Source of the DNA: Strongylocentrotus purpuratus
Taxonomy: Eukaryota > Echinodermata > Echinoidea > Camarodonta > Strongylocentrotidae
Assembly (NCBI RefSeq): GCF_000002235.5
Contig: NW_022145601.1
Span: 22,485,389 to 22,549,388 of the forward strand
DNA length: 64,000 nt
Direction: 5' to 3'
Shown here: one piece after another, positions 22,200-33,650 of the stretch
Numbering within the stretch: position 1 is the first letter of the stretch
Layout: every line of letters starts with the position of its first letter
Notes under the pieces: model-generated
The model's input: the letters and a program-made list of their open reading frames with translations, nothing else
What the model was told of the DNA's origin: nothing
Databases searched by the model: none
Made by a program: the position numbers and the translations under genes

Positions 22200-22690
22200 C
22201 AAATAAGTACCCCAAAGTACCCCTTTTTAAAAAGGCAAAGTGTTCATTTATACTAAGGAAAAGGGCTTTCTTTTACTTTGTCCAGTGCCCCTTTTTTTCC
22301 TTTAAAAAGTGCCCCTTTCCCTTTTGATAAATGCCCATTTTACTTTGATACATGTCCCTTTTTATTGTGACAAGTCCCCCATTTTATTATATAAGGATTC
22401 CCTTCCCCTTTTCATAAATGCTCCTTTTCAACACTGACAAAATGCTCATATAAAAATCTGAAATGCCCATTTTCCTTCGACAAGTGCCCCTTTTCCTCTC
22501 CAATGAGTGTCCTTTTTCATATCTGGTAAGTGCCCCTTTTCAGGTGCGAGAAGTATCCCTTTTCACTCCTGATATGTGCCCCCTCCACTTCTAATAATTT
22601 CCCCTATTCAAATCTAAGAGGTGCCCGTTTTACTTTGACAAGTGCGCCTTTTCCTTTGTAATAATTGCACCCCTGATTTAGAACGAGATA
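22200..22690 (+). repeat. Degenerate about 30-bp minisatellite (AAGTGCCCCTTTTC)
   Basis: About 15 imperfect units carry the core AAGTGCCCCTTTTCnTTT. Traces reappear at 22845-22880 (TAAGTGCCCCTTTTC) and 23050-23100, separated by an unrelated dispersed segment. Confidence 0.85.
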
Positions 22691-22724
22691 GAGCAACCCT
22701 TTCTTTCATTTCCACCAAAGCTTG

Positions 22725-22810
22725 CTCGCATTCATAATTGATGTACTTATGTTAATAGTTAAGGTCTTCTTTCATGATTAAATTGTGTTCAAAACTCATC
22801 ATGATTTTTG
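22725..22810 (+). repeat. Dispersed repeat R3
   Basis: GCTCGCATTCATAATTGATG through ATTAAATTGTG and ACTCATCA corresponds to 525-640. It interrupts the minisatellite. Confidence 0.55.
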
Positions 22811-23335
22811 TAATTATTATAATTTTTTTTTTTTTTTATATATGTCCCTTTTTCTTGGTAAGTGCCCCTTTTCGATCGATTGCTCGCAAATGGATATTCA
22901 GACCATCACACCCAACTGCAAGTATGATGCTTATTTATAAGTATTTTTTTGGACCATGTAAAGAGATAAGCCAAGTATTGAAATCATCCCTGACAATGTT
23001 ATCACAATCTTGAAAATGTAGGGTATATAAAGGATATATTTTCGCTTTGAGGTTTCCCTTTGTGAGTCCCCCTTTTTTCCAGACTGTTCCTTTTGTGTTG
23101 GTGAACCAACTGTTAAAGACGCCCCACCGCCCCTGAGTTTTCCTGTCCTATCAATTAAAATAATATAGCTTTTAATAATCTTGATGTATCAGACTTGTTT
23201 TCTCTTAAGAATGCAGTCGAAGTTATGATATAATTTCCTGTTCTATGGATAGAAATGATAAAGCTCATCAAAAGTAGAATGATTAGAACATTTGAAGTGA
23301 TTCCATTATAGTCCAACATAGTCATTTATCATACT

Positions 23336-23350
23336 CAGGCACGTAGCCAC

Positions 23351-23381
<31 letters not shown>

Positions 23382-23500
23382 GTGCCCCCTAAAATTTCCA
23401 AGATCGGTTGAACTTTTTTAGACCCCTTTTTTGACCTCGATCGATTACACGTATGTGCCCCCCCCCCCCCCCCAAACATCGAACTCTGGCTACGTGCCTG
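23336..23500. mobile_element. hAT-type MITE with 8-bp target duplication
   Basis: Ends CAGGCACGTAGCCA and TGGCTACGTGCCTG are perfect inverted repeats, flanked by a perfect duplication ATCATACT at 23328-23335 and 23501-23508. The interior has a G run on the left and a C run on the right. 165 bp, no coding capacity. Confidence 0.95.
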
Positions 23501-23508
23501 ATCATACT

Positions 23509-24763
23509 CATGTCAGTTTTTACAGTCATTCACTATGTTTATCGCTCATTATGTCTGATGAAGTCTCGTAATGCAAAAGAACTTCTAATTTAGACGTTTT
23601 GTAATGAACATATTTTGTCTGTGACATTTCCGATTTTGATTATGAATGTCTTTGCCCCGTTGTAAACACGTCATTAAGAATATTAAGCTAGGCGCAATAA
23701 ATACTTAACCAGCAGGCAATAACATTCACTTTCTCCTCACTTTTTCCAGTATAACTTGGAAAACATGACGAAATTTCTTTCTTTAAAAGGCAATTTATTG
23801 AATAAAATTGCTGACCATCATTTACATGGGTCATTTATCAACCAATGTTGTTGCTACCATGAAGAAATGGTTATAATGGCGGTTGCTATGTAAAAAGGGT
23901 TGCGTATTTGTTTCATAAATTAATGCAGAGTTTGCAAAATACATGCCTACTCCGATCTTTCCATTTATTTATTCATCTGCATAATTATTAATCTAAATTC
24001 ATGAAACTCATACGAATTTTTGTTTTACAAAATTTAAGTACTCAATTACTTATTGAGTGATGTGGGTGTCGGGATTGGGGGTGCCTCTGGTTAGTTATTG
24101 GTTTATTGATGTATAATTAAAAACGGACTGACGATGGAAGTCCATACAAAGGTCGAACAGTTGAACTTCTGTGCTGTTTTCCCCACCTTAAGTTAAACCT
24201 TCAATATGCGGCAAATCACACGTGTAACAATAGGTTGAAATTTCATCTCTATATGAATAATTGGGGTCTGTCATTTATCAAATAAATCCCTTTTTTCTTT
24301 CATAACCTGAGAGTGACCTTTTGGTCAAATGGACAAAACAAGATTCAATCCCAAACGCTTTCAATAGTATATATATAACCTCAACGTCCAGAAACCTATT
24401 TGCAATTCAGATTTTGTTCACGAGAGCGATGGGCTTAATAGTACGTACCTGCTGGAAGGGAGGGCGAAGGGGGCGAGCTGTGCCTGCCCTCACATTCGCT
24501 TGACAAAATAAAAAGGGAAAAGGGGATCGTAAAAGGGAAAAAACGAATGTGACAAGTGGGGTATTTGATCAGTGACTTCATAAAAATGGACAGCCCTCTA
24601 TATAGACAGGTAATGAGACCTACAGCCTGCGAGAACAACAGCCCGTGAGGTCAACAACATATAACCTGCGTCGGCCTAGTGAAGTCTCAGAATAGTTGTA
24701 GGAATAAGACCGGCATGTCAGTCTCTCTCTTACAGTTTTTTTAGTTCTCCTCATCTTGAACTA
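23509..24763. other. Unassigned sequence
   Basis: No exon or repeat was recognised. The base composition is like the rest of the intergenic DNA. Confidence 0.5.
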
Positions 24764-25186
24764 TTAAAGGGAAGTCCACCCTGATGTTAAGTTGGTTTTG
24801 ATAAATGCTGAAAAGGGGAAAGAAACAGAACAGGGACAGTTTGACCAATATCCGATTAAAAACAGGAAAATTATACAATAAAAAACAAAATCATCAGGAA
24901 AATAAATTTGCATCACTGTAACGTATTTTGCGATCTCCTCTGCTATTTGCTCTGTACAGAAGATATCCAAAAAAAAATCATTTTCTTAGCTGTTAAAGAT
25001 GGAATACATTTATTTCATACAGGGGTTGTATAAACACATTTTTACGTTTTATAGTACAGAGAAAATGGGAGGGGATCGCAAAATATGTCACAGGGTTGCC
25101 AATTTGATTAATGTCATTGACCTGTTTCTCTACTGATTCTGCTTCTTCTAAAATCAACGTAATATCAGGGTTGGATAGCCCTTTAA
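24764..25186. mobile_element. TTAA-flanked foldback MITE, about 423 bp
   Basis: Left TTAAAGGGAAGTCCACCCTG pairs imperfectly with right CAGGGTTGGATAGCCCTTTAA. Inverted arms include ATGTTAAGTTGGTTTT / AAAATCAACGTAATAT and GAAACAGAACAGG / CCTGTTTCTCTAC. The border TTAA fits a piggyBac-type duplication. Confidence 0.85.
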
Positions 25187-26187
25187 AACACTTTTTCTAA
25201 AGGCTTGCAGGACCGATATGTGCCACCTTGATGGCTGTCGGTCTCGTGGGCTGTCGGCATACGATTTTATCCCCTTCACACACTTACCTCTCGGTCTTAA
25301 CCTCCTGTTTTTTGGTCGTCCAATTAACCCCACCTCACCCTCCCCACCTCACCTCACTCTCTTTTTTGTTTTAGTCATTCCTCCTGCCCCCCCCCCCCAA
25401 AAAAAAAAAAAACGTGCCGATGCAGGCACACACATATAGGGCTATCGTCCTAGAGGCATTATGAGCTTTACAAGAATGGAATATACTAAGTATATTATCC
25501 CACGATTACGTGCAAGTGATCAATTTAATAACTTTTGACCTTTATTTGAAATTCTTATTTTGACTCTATGTTTGGGAAACAAGAAAAAAAGAAATGCCCT
25601 TAATGTCCCCGCATTGACGTACCCCAACAATTCTAACGTTTCAATACATGTACATGTATATAGGTCGTAGGTATGACCCAAGTTGGTAAGAGGCAAGGTT
25701 GGCTGCGCAGATTTAAAGATGGGGGCGCACAAAAAGGGGAACTTCAATAATTTTGTTTTACTTTAAAAATATGGGCACTTAGTTAATGATGTCAACTTTC
25801 TAGTTCGTATTTAGCGCACCCGAAAAGGTACTGAGATATGAAACATTTTTGTTATTGCAATGAAGAGGTTTATTCCCTTTTTTCGGGGGGGGGGGGGTTG
25901 TTTCAGTTTAAATATTGGGGACATAGGGCCCCACTCATCCCTACCCTTCGACTCGGGTGCCACTGCTGACTGGTCAGTAAAATGGCAGTAGCTGTCACCT
26001 TTGTAGGCTAAGAAGCTTTTCATAATCATGGGATATGAAAATAGCTTATAATGCGCAGACAGCTGGAGGGCAGATAATCCAGTGACAAATCATCGAGAAA
26101 AAGCTTTAATTTCTGATTAGATTGGATTTTTTTTTTGTACAATAGATGTGGCAAGGTGACGTAGGAAAGCCGACCGGCGTTCTCGAA
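25187..26187. other. Unassigned sequence with homopolymer runs
   Basis: C/A run at about 25387-25411 and G run at 25885-25897. No gene is recognised. Confidence 0.5.
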
Positions 26188-26398
26188 ACGAAAAGAAGAA
26201 GAAGAAAGAGAAGAATCAGAAGGAGATGGTTAAGGAGGATGAATAGAAGGAAGATAAGGAGGAGACGGAAAAAAAGAAGAAGAGGAAGAAAAAAGAGGTG
26301 GAAGAAGAATAAGGTGAAGCTGACTAATAACAAGATGAAGAAAAAGAAGAAGAAGAAGAAGAAGAAGAAGAAGAAGAAGAAGAAGAAGCAGAAGAAGA
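26188..26398 (+). repeat. Purine-rich (GAA)n tract
   Basis: Imperfect GAA/GGA sequence becoming near-pure GAA at 26341-26392. The Lys/Arg-rich frame over it is not a gene. Confidence 0.93.
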
Positions 26399-26823
26399 CT
26401 TACTTTTTATATTTTTACTCTCACAAATCTTGTTTTGATGTTGAAACGAAAAGCTAATCAAGCATTTACACATTTGCATTTTGTCTTAGATAATGAATAA
26501 TTTGTCTAAACATTTCTTCATTTTGTTTATTTGAAATTTTCAAAAGAGTCCCATGGTGTATTTCCTACCAAAACTAAATATATTTAGGATTATGGATCAT
26601 CATCATCATTTTACAAAGAAACCATTTTATGTCCAGACTTTTGATAATTCTTACTAATGTTCACATTTTTAAGTAAATACTATACTTCCACAGCTCTCAG
26701 TAAGGTATGATCGGAGTAATAGTGAGAGAGAAAGAGTAGCAGAAGAAAAAGGGAAGGGGATGAAATTATTCATGCAGCCTTCATCAACAAATCTATCTTT
26801 TCTGGTCGAAATATCTATATTAG

Positions 26824-27020
26824 AGGAGACGCGATGGCTTAGTGGTAAAGCAATGGTCTCGTAACCTGGAGGTCCTAAGTTCGAAACCAAGTCGATGCGC
26901 TAGTGCTCTTTGTTAAGGCATTCATCATCATTACCAAGTTCATTAAAGAGGACTGCAAGCCGTCGGGCCCCTGGTTGCTTACAGCATACGTGTGCTTTCT
27001 TAGCATCCAACCGGCATTAT
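26824..27020 (+). mobile_element. tRNA-derived SINE (tRNA-Thr-like head)
   Basis: GATGGCTTAGTGGTAAAGC (A box), GGTCTCGTAACCTGGAGG (anticodon arm like tRNA-Thr CGT) and AAGTTCGAAACC (B box) are in the right order and spacing. The body has GACTGCAAGCCGTCGGGCCC. The 3' boundary is uncertain, and the head differs from the other SINE families here. Confidence 0.8.
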
Positions 27021-27564
27021 ACAAAACAATTTGTGGCATTAAAATTAGGTAATTTATCATTCTTGCCACTATAATCACTAGAATTACCAACGACAACTAT
27101 ATAATGTAAATAGAAATTCTGATTCTAATATTTACAACTTAGAAGTCCTATATTCGTAGTCACATTGCAAATTAGAACTTAGTTAATGAGGTCTTTAGAT
27201 ACTATCTAATTTATTATGTAATCATGCAGTCGGCACCTCAACTGCAGCTGTATCATTTTACATAAGTTATACCTGGGAATAATTGTCACATTGAAGAATG
27301 CCACTTACCCAATTGCTCACTGAAACTTGATGGTACCTGTGTTAAGCCTATGATAATGAGATAATTCAGTAGCCAACGGGTTAAGATAATTAAATGAGAC
27401 ACCTAGTCAGGGTTGCTTTTTTTGCAAATGTCATACTCGACAATTTGAAGGTTGTTTTAACGAAATTACAGATCCCCAGGAAAGAAAACTCATTACCGCA
27501 TTAATCGAGAACCAAGTTTTGAGTTATCATTCGTTAAACATGTCAAAACGCTAAAAGGCATCTG
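27021..27564. other. Unassigned sequence
   Basis: No gene or repeat is recognised. Confidence 0.5.
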
Positions 27565-27879
27565 GGGGTATTTCACAAAGATCCAAAGATCACGAAGTCG
27601 AACTTAACTTTAAGTTGGACTTAAAATTACGGAGAGCCATTTGTAGCCTTAAATTAAAATATATTAAATAGCGAAATTCAAGTTTTTTAGACTTTTTATA
27701 AATTCCACATCAAGAACATGAAATCTCCTTGATAATGGAAATTATGAATGATTTGAATCTACATGTTATACCTTTTAAAATAGATTTTACAAAATATTTG
27801 TATAGATGCTAACGGCTTTCCATAATTTGTAAGTTCAACTCAGAGATAATTTCAACTTAGAATCTTTGTGAAACACCCC
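27565..27879. mobile_element. Foldback MITE (GGGGTATTTCACAAAG ends), about 315 bp
   Basis: GGGGTATTTCACAAAGAT at the left pairs with ATCTTTGTGAAACACCCC at the right. Subterminal AACTTAACTTTAAGTT-type sequence pairs with AAGTTCAACTC. The target duplication is not clear. Confidence 0.8.
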
Positions 27880-28049
27880 AAGGTGTATTAAAATGCTTCT
27901 TAATGCTAGTATAAAATTACCAGATACGTTATAACGTTATGATTATGAAGGAGAACATTTCTCAGCAAAAGCGCATGGTGTCTATATGTGGGGAAGTTGA
28001 TTTTCACGTGAATTACCTCAAAGGCCAAAGTAAAAAATATGTTGAAATT

Positions 28050-28440
28050 TGTAATCATATTTCTCATGATAATAACAACAATGATAATAATAATTACTTT
28101 GTTTCGCTTTCAATTTTCTGCCTTTTTTTATTTTATTTTGTACCATTTACTTCATTTTATTGTTATTGCTTTATTCTGTTTAGTGAATTTGTTTCTAATT
28201 ATGTAAATTATTTGTAAATATTGTAATTTTTTCTGATTTTCCAATAAAAACTCACAATAACAAAATATAAAAAAACAATCATAATAATAATATTCATAAT
28301 AAAGGTAAACATACCTATGATGATGATAAATGATGATAATAATGATAATATTAGAAGAATAATAACAATATTAATAAGGATAATAGAAATAAAAATTATA
28401 ACGATAATAATGATAATGCTAATAATAAACATTTTTATCA
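28050..28440. repeat. AAT/GATAAT low-complexity sequence
   Basis: Repeated AATAATGATAAT-type sequence around a T-rich middle. The Ile-rich frames are artefacts. Confidence 0.75.
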
Positions 28441-28624
28441 ATTTATATAACACAGCTGCTACATAACTATACTCTACTGCACTTACTACAAAGTATCATA
28501 GTATTACCCCGGCTGTGGCTGAGCAATCATGATAAGGTATTAAAGTGTTCAGGGAATACCAGGAAGCCATTCACTTCACCTGGGTGGAGGTGGCAAATGT
28601 AGATCAAGTCTTGCCAAAGACATT

Positions 28625-29172
28625 AGGGACTTTTAGATCTGCACGTCGACAGCTTTGACTGCAACGTGTGACGTCATTTTAAGGCACTGCGCATGCTTTA
28701 CGTCGTCTCAGTCGGCGATCGAGAATTCGTCAACCTTGATTTTCCTAAATCTAGTACATACATACATACATATTGATATTTATATAGCGCCTTTACATGC
28801 TCAAGGTACCAGTATGCCGCGTTCGCATAAAATATACAGTTCCTCATAGGTAGACAAAGGAAAATCCCTTCCCTGCTATTATGTACAAATGTGTAGAACA
28901 GGTGTCACATGCATATTCACCTGTTCTACACATTTTTATATAATAGCAGTGAAGGGATGTTCTTTTGTTGAGGGTAGAATAAAGAACTGTATATTTTGTC
29001 CTCTTTCTTTGTCCGTGATGTTGATAGTGTTACTTCCTGCATGCATGCATGTTTATCGTCGAGTGCAATTTAAAAGATTTCTAATTGTAGTCAACATGGG
29101 CAGTTAAGTACGTTGACACACATGATCAGTTGGCGTTCGTCGTGTTCTCGTCCACTAAATCTAAAAGTCCCT
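28625..29172. mobile_element. MITE inserted in a SINE, 548 bp
   Basis: Terminal inverted repeats AGGGACTTTTAGAT / ATCTAAAAGTCCCT are flanked by a 3-bp duplication ATT (28622-28624 and 29173-29175). Removing it rejoins the SINE body and its tRNA head. It contains a long inner inverted repeat at 28826-29001. No coding capacity. Confidence 0.8.
28826..29001. repeat. Long inner inverted repeat (hairpin arms up to about 75 bp)
   Basis: AAAATATACAGTTC at the left pairs with GAACTGTATATTTT at the right. ATCCCTTCCCTGCTATTAT...AATGTGTAGAACAGGTG pairs with CACCTGTTCTACACATTT...ATAATAGCAGTGAAGGGAT around a loop of about 14 bp. Confidence 0.9.
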
Positions 29173-29607
29173 ATTAGTGCCGCGGTGGGACTCGAACCGC
29201 TAACTTTGTACCCACGTACGTATCCACTAGACAACGACATTTCTGTGACTAAAATGATACTAACCATCATATAACAGTCAATTATCACTTTTGCAATATC
29301 ACGTTATTATTTACACCTTTCATCGCCTTACAAGGACCGGTCCATAATTCAGGGGAGATCGGTTTAGGATACATCTTTCTATCAAAAACGAGCAAATACA
29401 ATAAATATGCAGTAAATTAGTATACACGAATGCCCTTGTCAATTACCACAGGGATAAACAAAAGACATGAGCCCATCTAATTGACAAAATCCGGACAGAA
29501 CATTTTCGTTAAAACCTTATGTAGACACCGTGCACTTTTGTGACACACGCACACATCCCATTCATCTGCAAGAATTTTAAGGAGTGGAGGTGGCAGAGTC
29601 AACAAAC

Positions 29608-29841
29608 GAAGGAGAAGAAGAAGAAGAAGAAGAAGAAGAAGAAGAAGAAGAAGAAGAAGAAGAAGAAGAAGAAGAAGAAGAAGAAGAAGAAGAAGAAGAA
29701 GAAGAAGAAGAAGAAAAAGAACAAGAAGAACAAGAACAAGAAAAAGAACAAGAACAAGAAGAACAAGAAGAACAACAAGAAGAAGAAGAAGAAGAAGAAG
29801 AAGAAGAAGAAGAAGAAGAAGAAGAAGAGGAAGGAGAAGAA
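29608..29841 (+). repeat. (GAA)n microsatellite, about 230 bp
   Basis: Near-pure GAA with a central GAACAA/AAAGAA-interrupted block. It is one of the longest uninterrupted purine tracts in the window. The poly-Glu and poly-Lys frames are artefacts. Confidence 0.97.
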
Positions 29842-31590
29842 CTAATTGATAGAAACCGGACAGGACATTTTCGTTAAAACTTGGACCTTAACTACGTCTG
29901 TACGGGGGTGCTTGGGACACGTGCGGCTCCTCAACGTGGCGAAAAAATATGCAAAGGCGAGAAAAGGGTGAGTTGTTGTATTTGTTCCCTAAATATTTCA
30001 AGCATTTTGTTATACAGGTCTTATTCGAGATGAATTAAATATATTGATAAAATCGATAGTGGGCGCTATCCATATCGAGTGAACAGAGCCATTTATGCTC
30101 AGAGTTTGGCCAACTCAAGTCAAGTGGGTACCAACATTTTATTTTATTAAGTGCTTTTCCAACCCAAGTAGGCCAAACTTTTTGGATAGAGGACGCTGTT
30201 TTGGAATTATGTATAGAACCATGGACCTATGATAGAACCGTGATGACGAACGACTTGAAACAAGTTATCAGAGAATTATTATTATGATGTTTTATATTTG
30301 TTAATAATGAGATATGTGAATCCAAAACAAAATTTGAATTAATAGAAAAAAGCAAGATAATCTGACACAATGGGTTAAATAAACACATGGGCTATCTTGA
30401 TATTTTGGAAGCAGTTCTAATTGGGTAAAAGCGTAACAGATTTTCCTACAAAATAAGAATGATCCCAGCTTTCTTCTAGTCTTTTTATGACGTCCAAGTC
30501 AATATCACAACTGCGGCGGTTCTGACACTGTTTAAAATCACCTACAGACTATTTTCAATTTGTTTTTGCGGATTAAGAAAATAAATGTAAATTAAAGTTA
30601 ATTATAATTGCAAGTAGCTTTATTGATGCAACTAGCGTATCAGAAAATAGGGGCATCGACACATTAGCGAAGTGAAGCATTCCAGGTGCACTTTCACGCG
30701 CCTTAATTATTACACTAATAAATCGAAATAAAGAATTCCGATCCTAATGATATCAATTAGTATATGCTATTTTAGTGCCTGTCAGAGGAGGTACAGTTTT
30801 CTGTAAACTCAAAATTTAAAACTTTGATAACCGGAAGTCTAAATACTAGCAATCGATTCATGTTTACTCGCTATTTGGAGGGGAGCAGAAAATTAGGTTT
30901 TAATTTTCTTTTCTGCAATACTGAAATCGAAATATATTTTAATCCTTTGCATTTAGTCTTCTATGTTTCATTCAGCTTTCCATTGATATAAAGTTGTATT
31001 TTTGGGATCGGGTCTTTAATGGCAACGTCAAAGTTAGTTTGAATGTCTCCCTCAATCGATATACACGACCCTCTCGCTAATGCTACACTAATTTTATCAA
31101 CAGATTATACATTTGATTAAGGGTAAGGTAAATCGTGGTACTATTGTTAATGATAAGCAAAATTCAGATTGTTTATGAACTAGTAAATGTCTCAACATCT
31201 AAAATTAATAGGTTGAGGTCAACTACTCAAATTTAAAGAAGTTCTCTACTTTGATCGTCATAGTTAGAAAGTATATTGTAATTTTCAGAAAATAAATCGA
31301 AAAATTATCAAAATAGAAAGAGCAAAAATTATTAACAACTCACTAAATCCAGGGGACGAGCTTATATTTATCACATATTTTTGTTTCAAAATGGAGTTTA
31401 ACTCATACACTACGGAAAATCGCTGTAGTGAAAACTAGCTGCAGTGACCCAAAGCTTTTTATTAGTTTTAATTAAGGGCATGAATGCGTAGTTTGATGAT
31501 TTACAATTCTCTGCAAATGTGACGATATTTATATCCTCACCAACACACAAAACGCACACGCTTCGATAATGCTTAATTCATTACTTTAAC
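29842..31590. other. Unassigned intergenic sequence
   Basis: AT-rich with no recognised gene or repeat. Confidence 0.5.
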
Positions 31591-31594
31591 TCTC

Positions 31595-31628
<34 letters not shown>

Positions 31629-31640
31629 TCTTCCCTTCTC
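31591..31640 (+). repeat. (CT)n/(GT)n microsatellite
   Basis: CTCTCTCTGTGTGTGTCTCT-type tract. Confidence 0.93.
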
Positions 31641-33277
31641 TCTTTCTTTCGTTTTCTGTATCAGTTTCAATTATTCCCTATATTTTCTATTATTTATGGA
31701 AGCCTGTTTATCTTTCTGTGCCAAATGCACAGGTCTCTTCTTTCTAATCTTTCTTTCCCCGTGAAATCCCCCTCTTCTCCTCTATATAAAGGTCCCCATG
31801 CAATTAAATCTCTTCCATACACGGGTAGCCCGGTCTCTTTCAAGAGCTGTAGGACAGTTTTGTCTTAAACATATCAATTTTTTGAAGAAAAAAAAAGACA
31901 ATCGTATAAATTAAAGTTCATTCCAGGGAGAAAGTACATTGCTGCCTCTTGACATGCTTATCCTTTTTAGTCCACCAGAATTAATTTGCTACAAGCGATC
32001 TGTTTCCTCAGCAGCTTTTCAACTACCTCACAATTTTTAATACGTGGGGCCGAGGTAGGTAGAGTCACTGCCGAAATGCCGGGTTACCAATCGAGAGTGC
32101 CCGGCGTTATGTTCCAGTTCTAAAACGAGTATCGCCTCTCGACGAAGACATCAGATACATCCTTCAAGACCTTTTGAAAGATCGATCGGTGAGGAATTTT
32201 GCCTTTTTAACCCCATTTTTAAATAGGGGAACCCCTCCCCAACCTATATTTCGTTCTATTTAAAGCGTCGGACACTTTGCACAGGCTTCGTGTTCGAACT
32301 ACAGTCTGGGGCTAGGGCTAAACGAAGGGGCATGATGAAATGCTGTTCGCGTTTACAACTTAACCGGTCATCCATAGGTGAACTCGTCAAGCAATAAACA
32401 TGTAGTTATCACGATTCATACAAATATTATGTGAATTTGAATGTAGGAATATGAGTGTAGGGGAAAGCACAGGAATCTTTATAACAATATTCACCTTTGA
32501 AAAAAAATGACGAGAGAGACAGTGTTTTCTTGTAAATTGCCTATAGTAAGCAGTGATGTAGTAGAGGCCAGCAGTTCTAATTCAATATTCCCTTTGAAAC
32601 ATAGTACCTTTCATAGCCTTGTACACGCGACTCAATCCAAGGCCAAGGTCGTGACCACTGAAATAATTATGGCCTCGAGGCCGGACTCATATACATGGAC
32701 CACAACAACAGTGAGCTTTAAAGAGATATCTAAGCTAATTGGCCTCATATTTCTATGAACATTTGTTTTAACTAGGCGCCAGTGTCCACATTAGCATCGC
32801 AGAATTTCAAGCAGGATTACCTCACAACCTCACTTCATATAGACAATGATGGGGGTCGCCCAAAAGAGCGGGCAGTCATTGTATAGTGCGTTGGCATCAT
32901 TTAAAAATATGCCATGCTCATCGCACCCCTGGTCAGTAACATGTATCTACCGCAAAATGATACCCAAAATGCTAGTAGTTCTATTGAATACTGGCCGTAG
33001 ACATGTATCGAACCCCCTCCCCGTGAGTGAATGACTGAGAATAAACAGCAAAACTACTCTCTAAGAATTTGTTTTTTTCGTTTTATTTTGTTACATATTA
33101 ACAAATCTTATGCAATGTATATTATTAGCCTGCTATAAACATTCTGCGAATGCATTTTTGCGGTCACTTTTATGGCTCAACTCATTTTGTCGCAAACTCA
33201 ATAAAAAACCAATAACGAAAGACGTTATTTGATTACGAGCTACATAATTCGATTGTCAGTGATAACAGAGGTGTCTC

Positions 33278-33280
<3 letters not shown>
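31641..33280. other. Unassigned sequence with a weak tRNA-like patch
   Basis: GGCCGAGGTAGGTAGAGTC at 32048 resembles a tRNA A box but no matching B box follows, so it is probably a decayed SINE. An 83-codon open frame at 32507-32758 lacks supporting features. Confidence 0.35.
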
Positions 33281-33324
<44 letters not shown>

Positions 33325-33601
33325 ATCTCCCCCTCAATATCTCTCTTCCTCGTGCAAGCTTTCACTTAGTCTCTGTTTGAGTGCCTGTCTCTCTCGCTCT
33401 CTCTTTCCCACTGTTGACCACTCTCACTATGTGACTCTCTCCCTCTGTTTCACTCTTGTATTTGCGCTCTCCTATATTCCCGTCTCTCTCTCACGCACTA
33501 TCGCTTTCTATGACTCTCTCTCTCTCCCTCTCTCTCTCTCTCACACACACTTTCTCACATACACACACACACACACACACTCTCTCTATCACTTTATATG
33601 A

Positions 33602-33644
<43 letters not shown>

Positions 33645-33650
33645 CTCACT
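33281..33650 (+). repeat. (CT)n and (CA)n microsatellite cluster
   Basis: Several CT tracts with a (CA)n block at 33557-33580. The Ser/Leu and Arg/Glu frames here are repeat artefacts. Confidence 0.95.

Larger units (their letters stand above)
28500..29250 (-). mobile_element. tRNA-derived SINE on the minus strand, split by a MITE
   Basis: Read on the - strand, 29250-29173 gives a tRNA-like head (TTGTCTAGTGGATACG A box; GCGGTTCGAGTCCCACCGCG B box). 28624-28500 gives the body and tail (ACCCAGGTGAAGTGAATGG, ending CCGGGGTAATAC). The two parts join at ATT, where a 548-bp MITE sits (28625-29172). Confidence 0.75.

Noticed and set aside
26106-26457. Lys/Arg-rich frame and its antisense Leu/Phe frame
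   Set aside because: Purine-tract artefact.
29540-29877. Poly-Glu and poly-Lys frames
   Set aside because: They are translations of the (GAA)n microsatellite in different frames.
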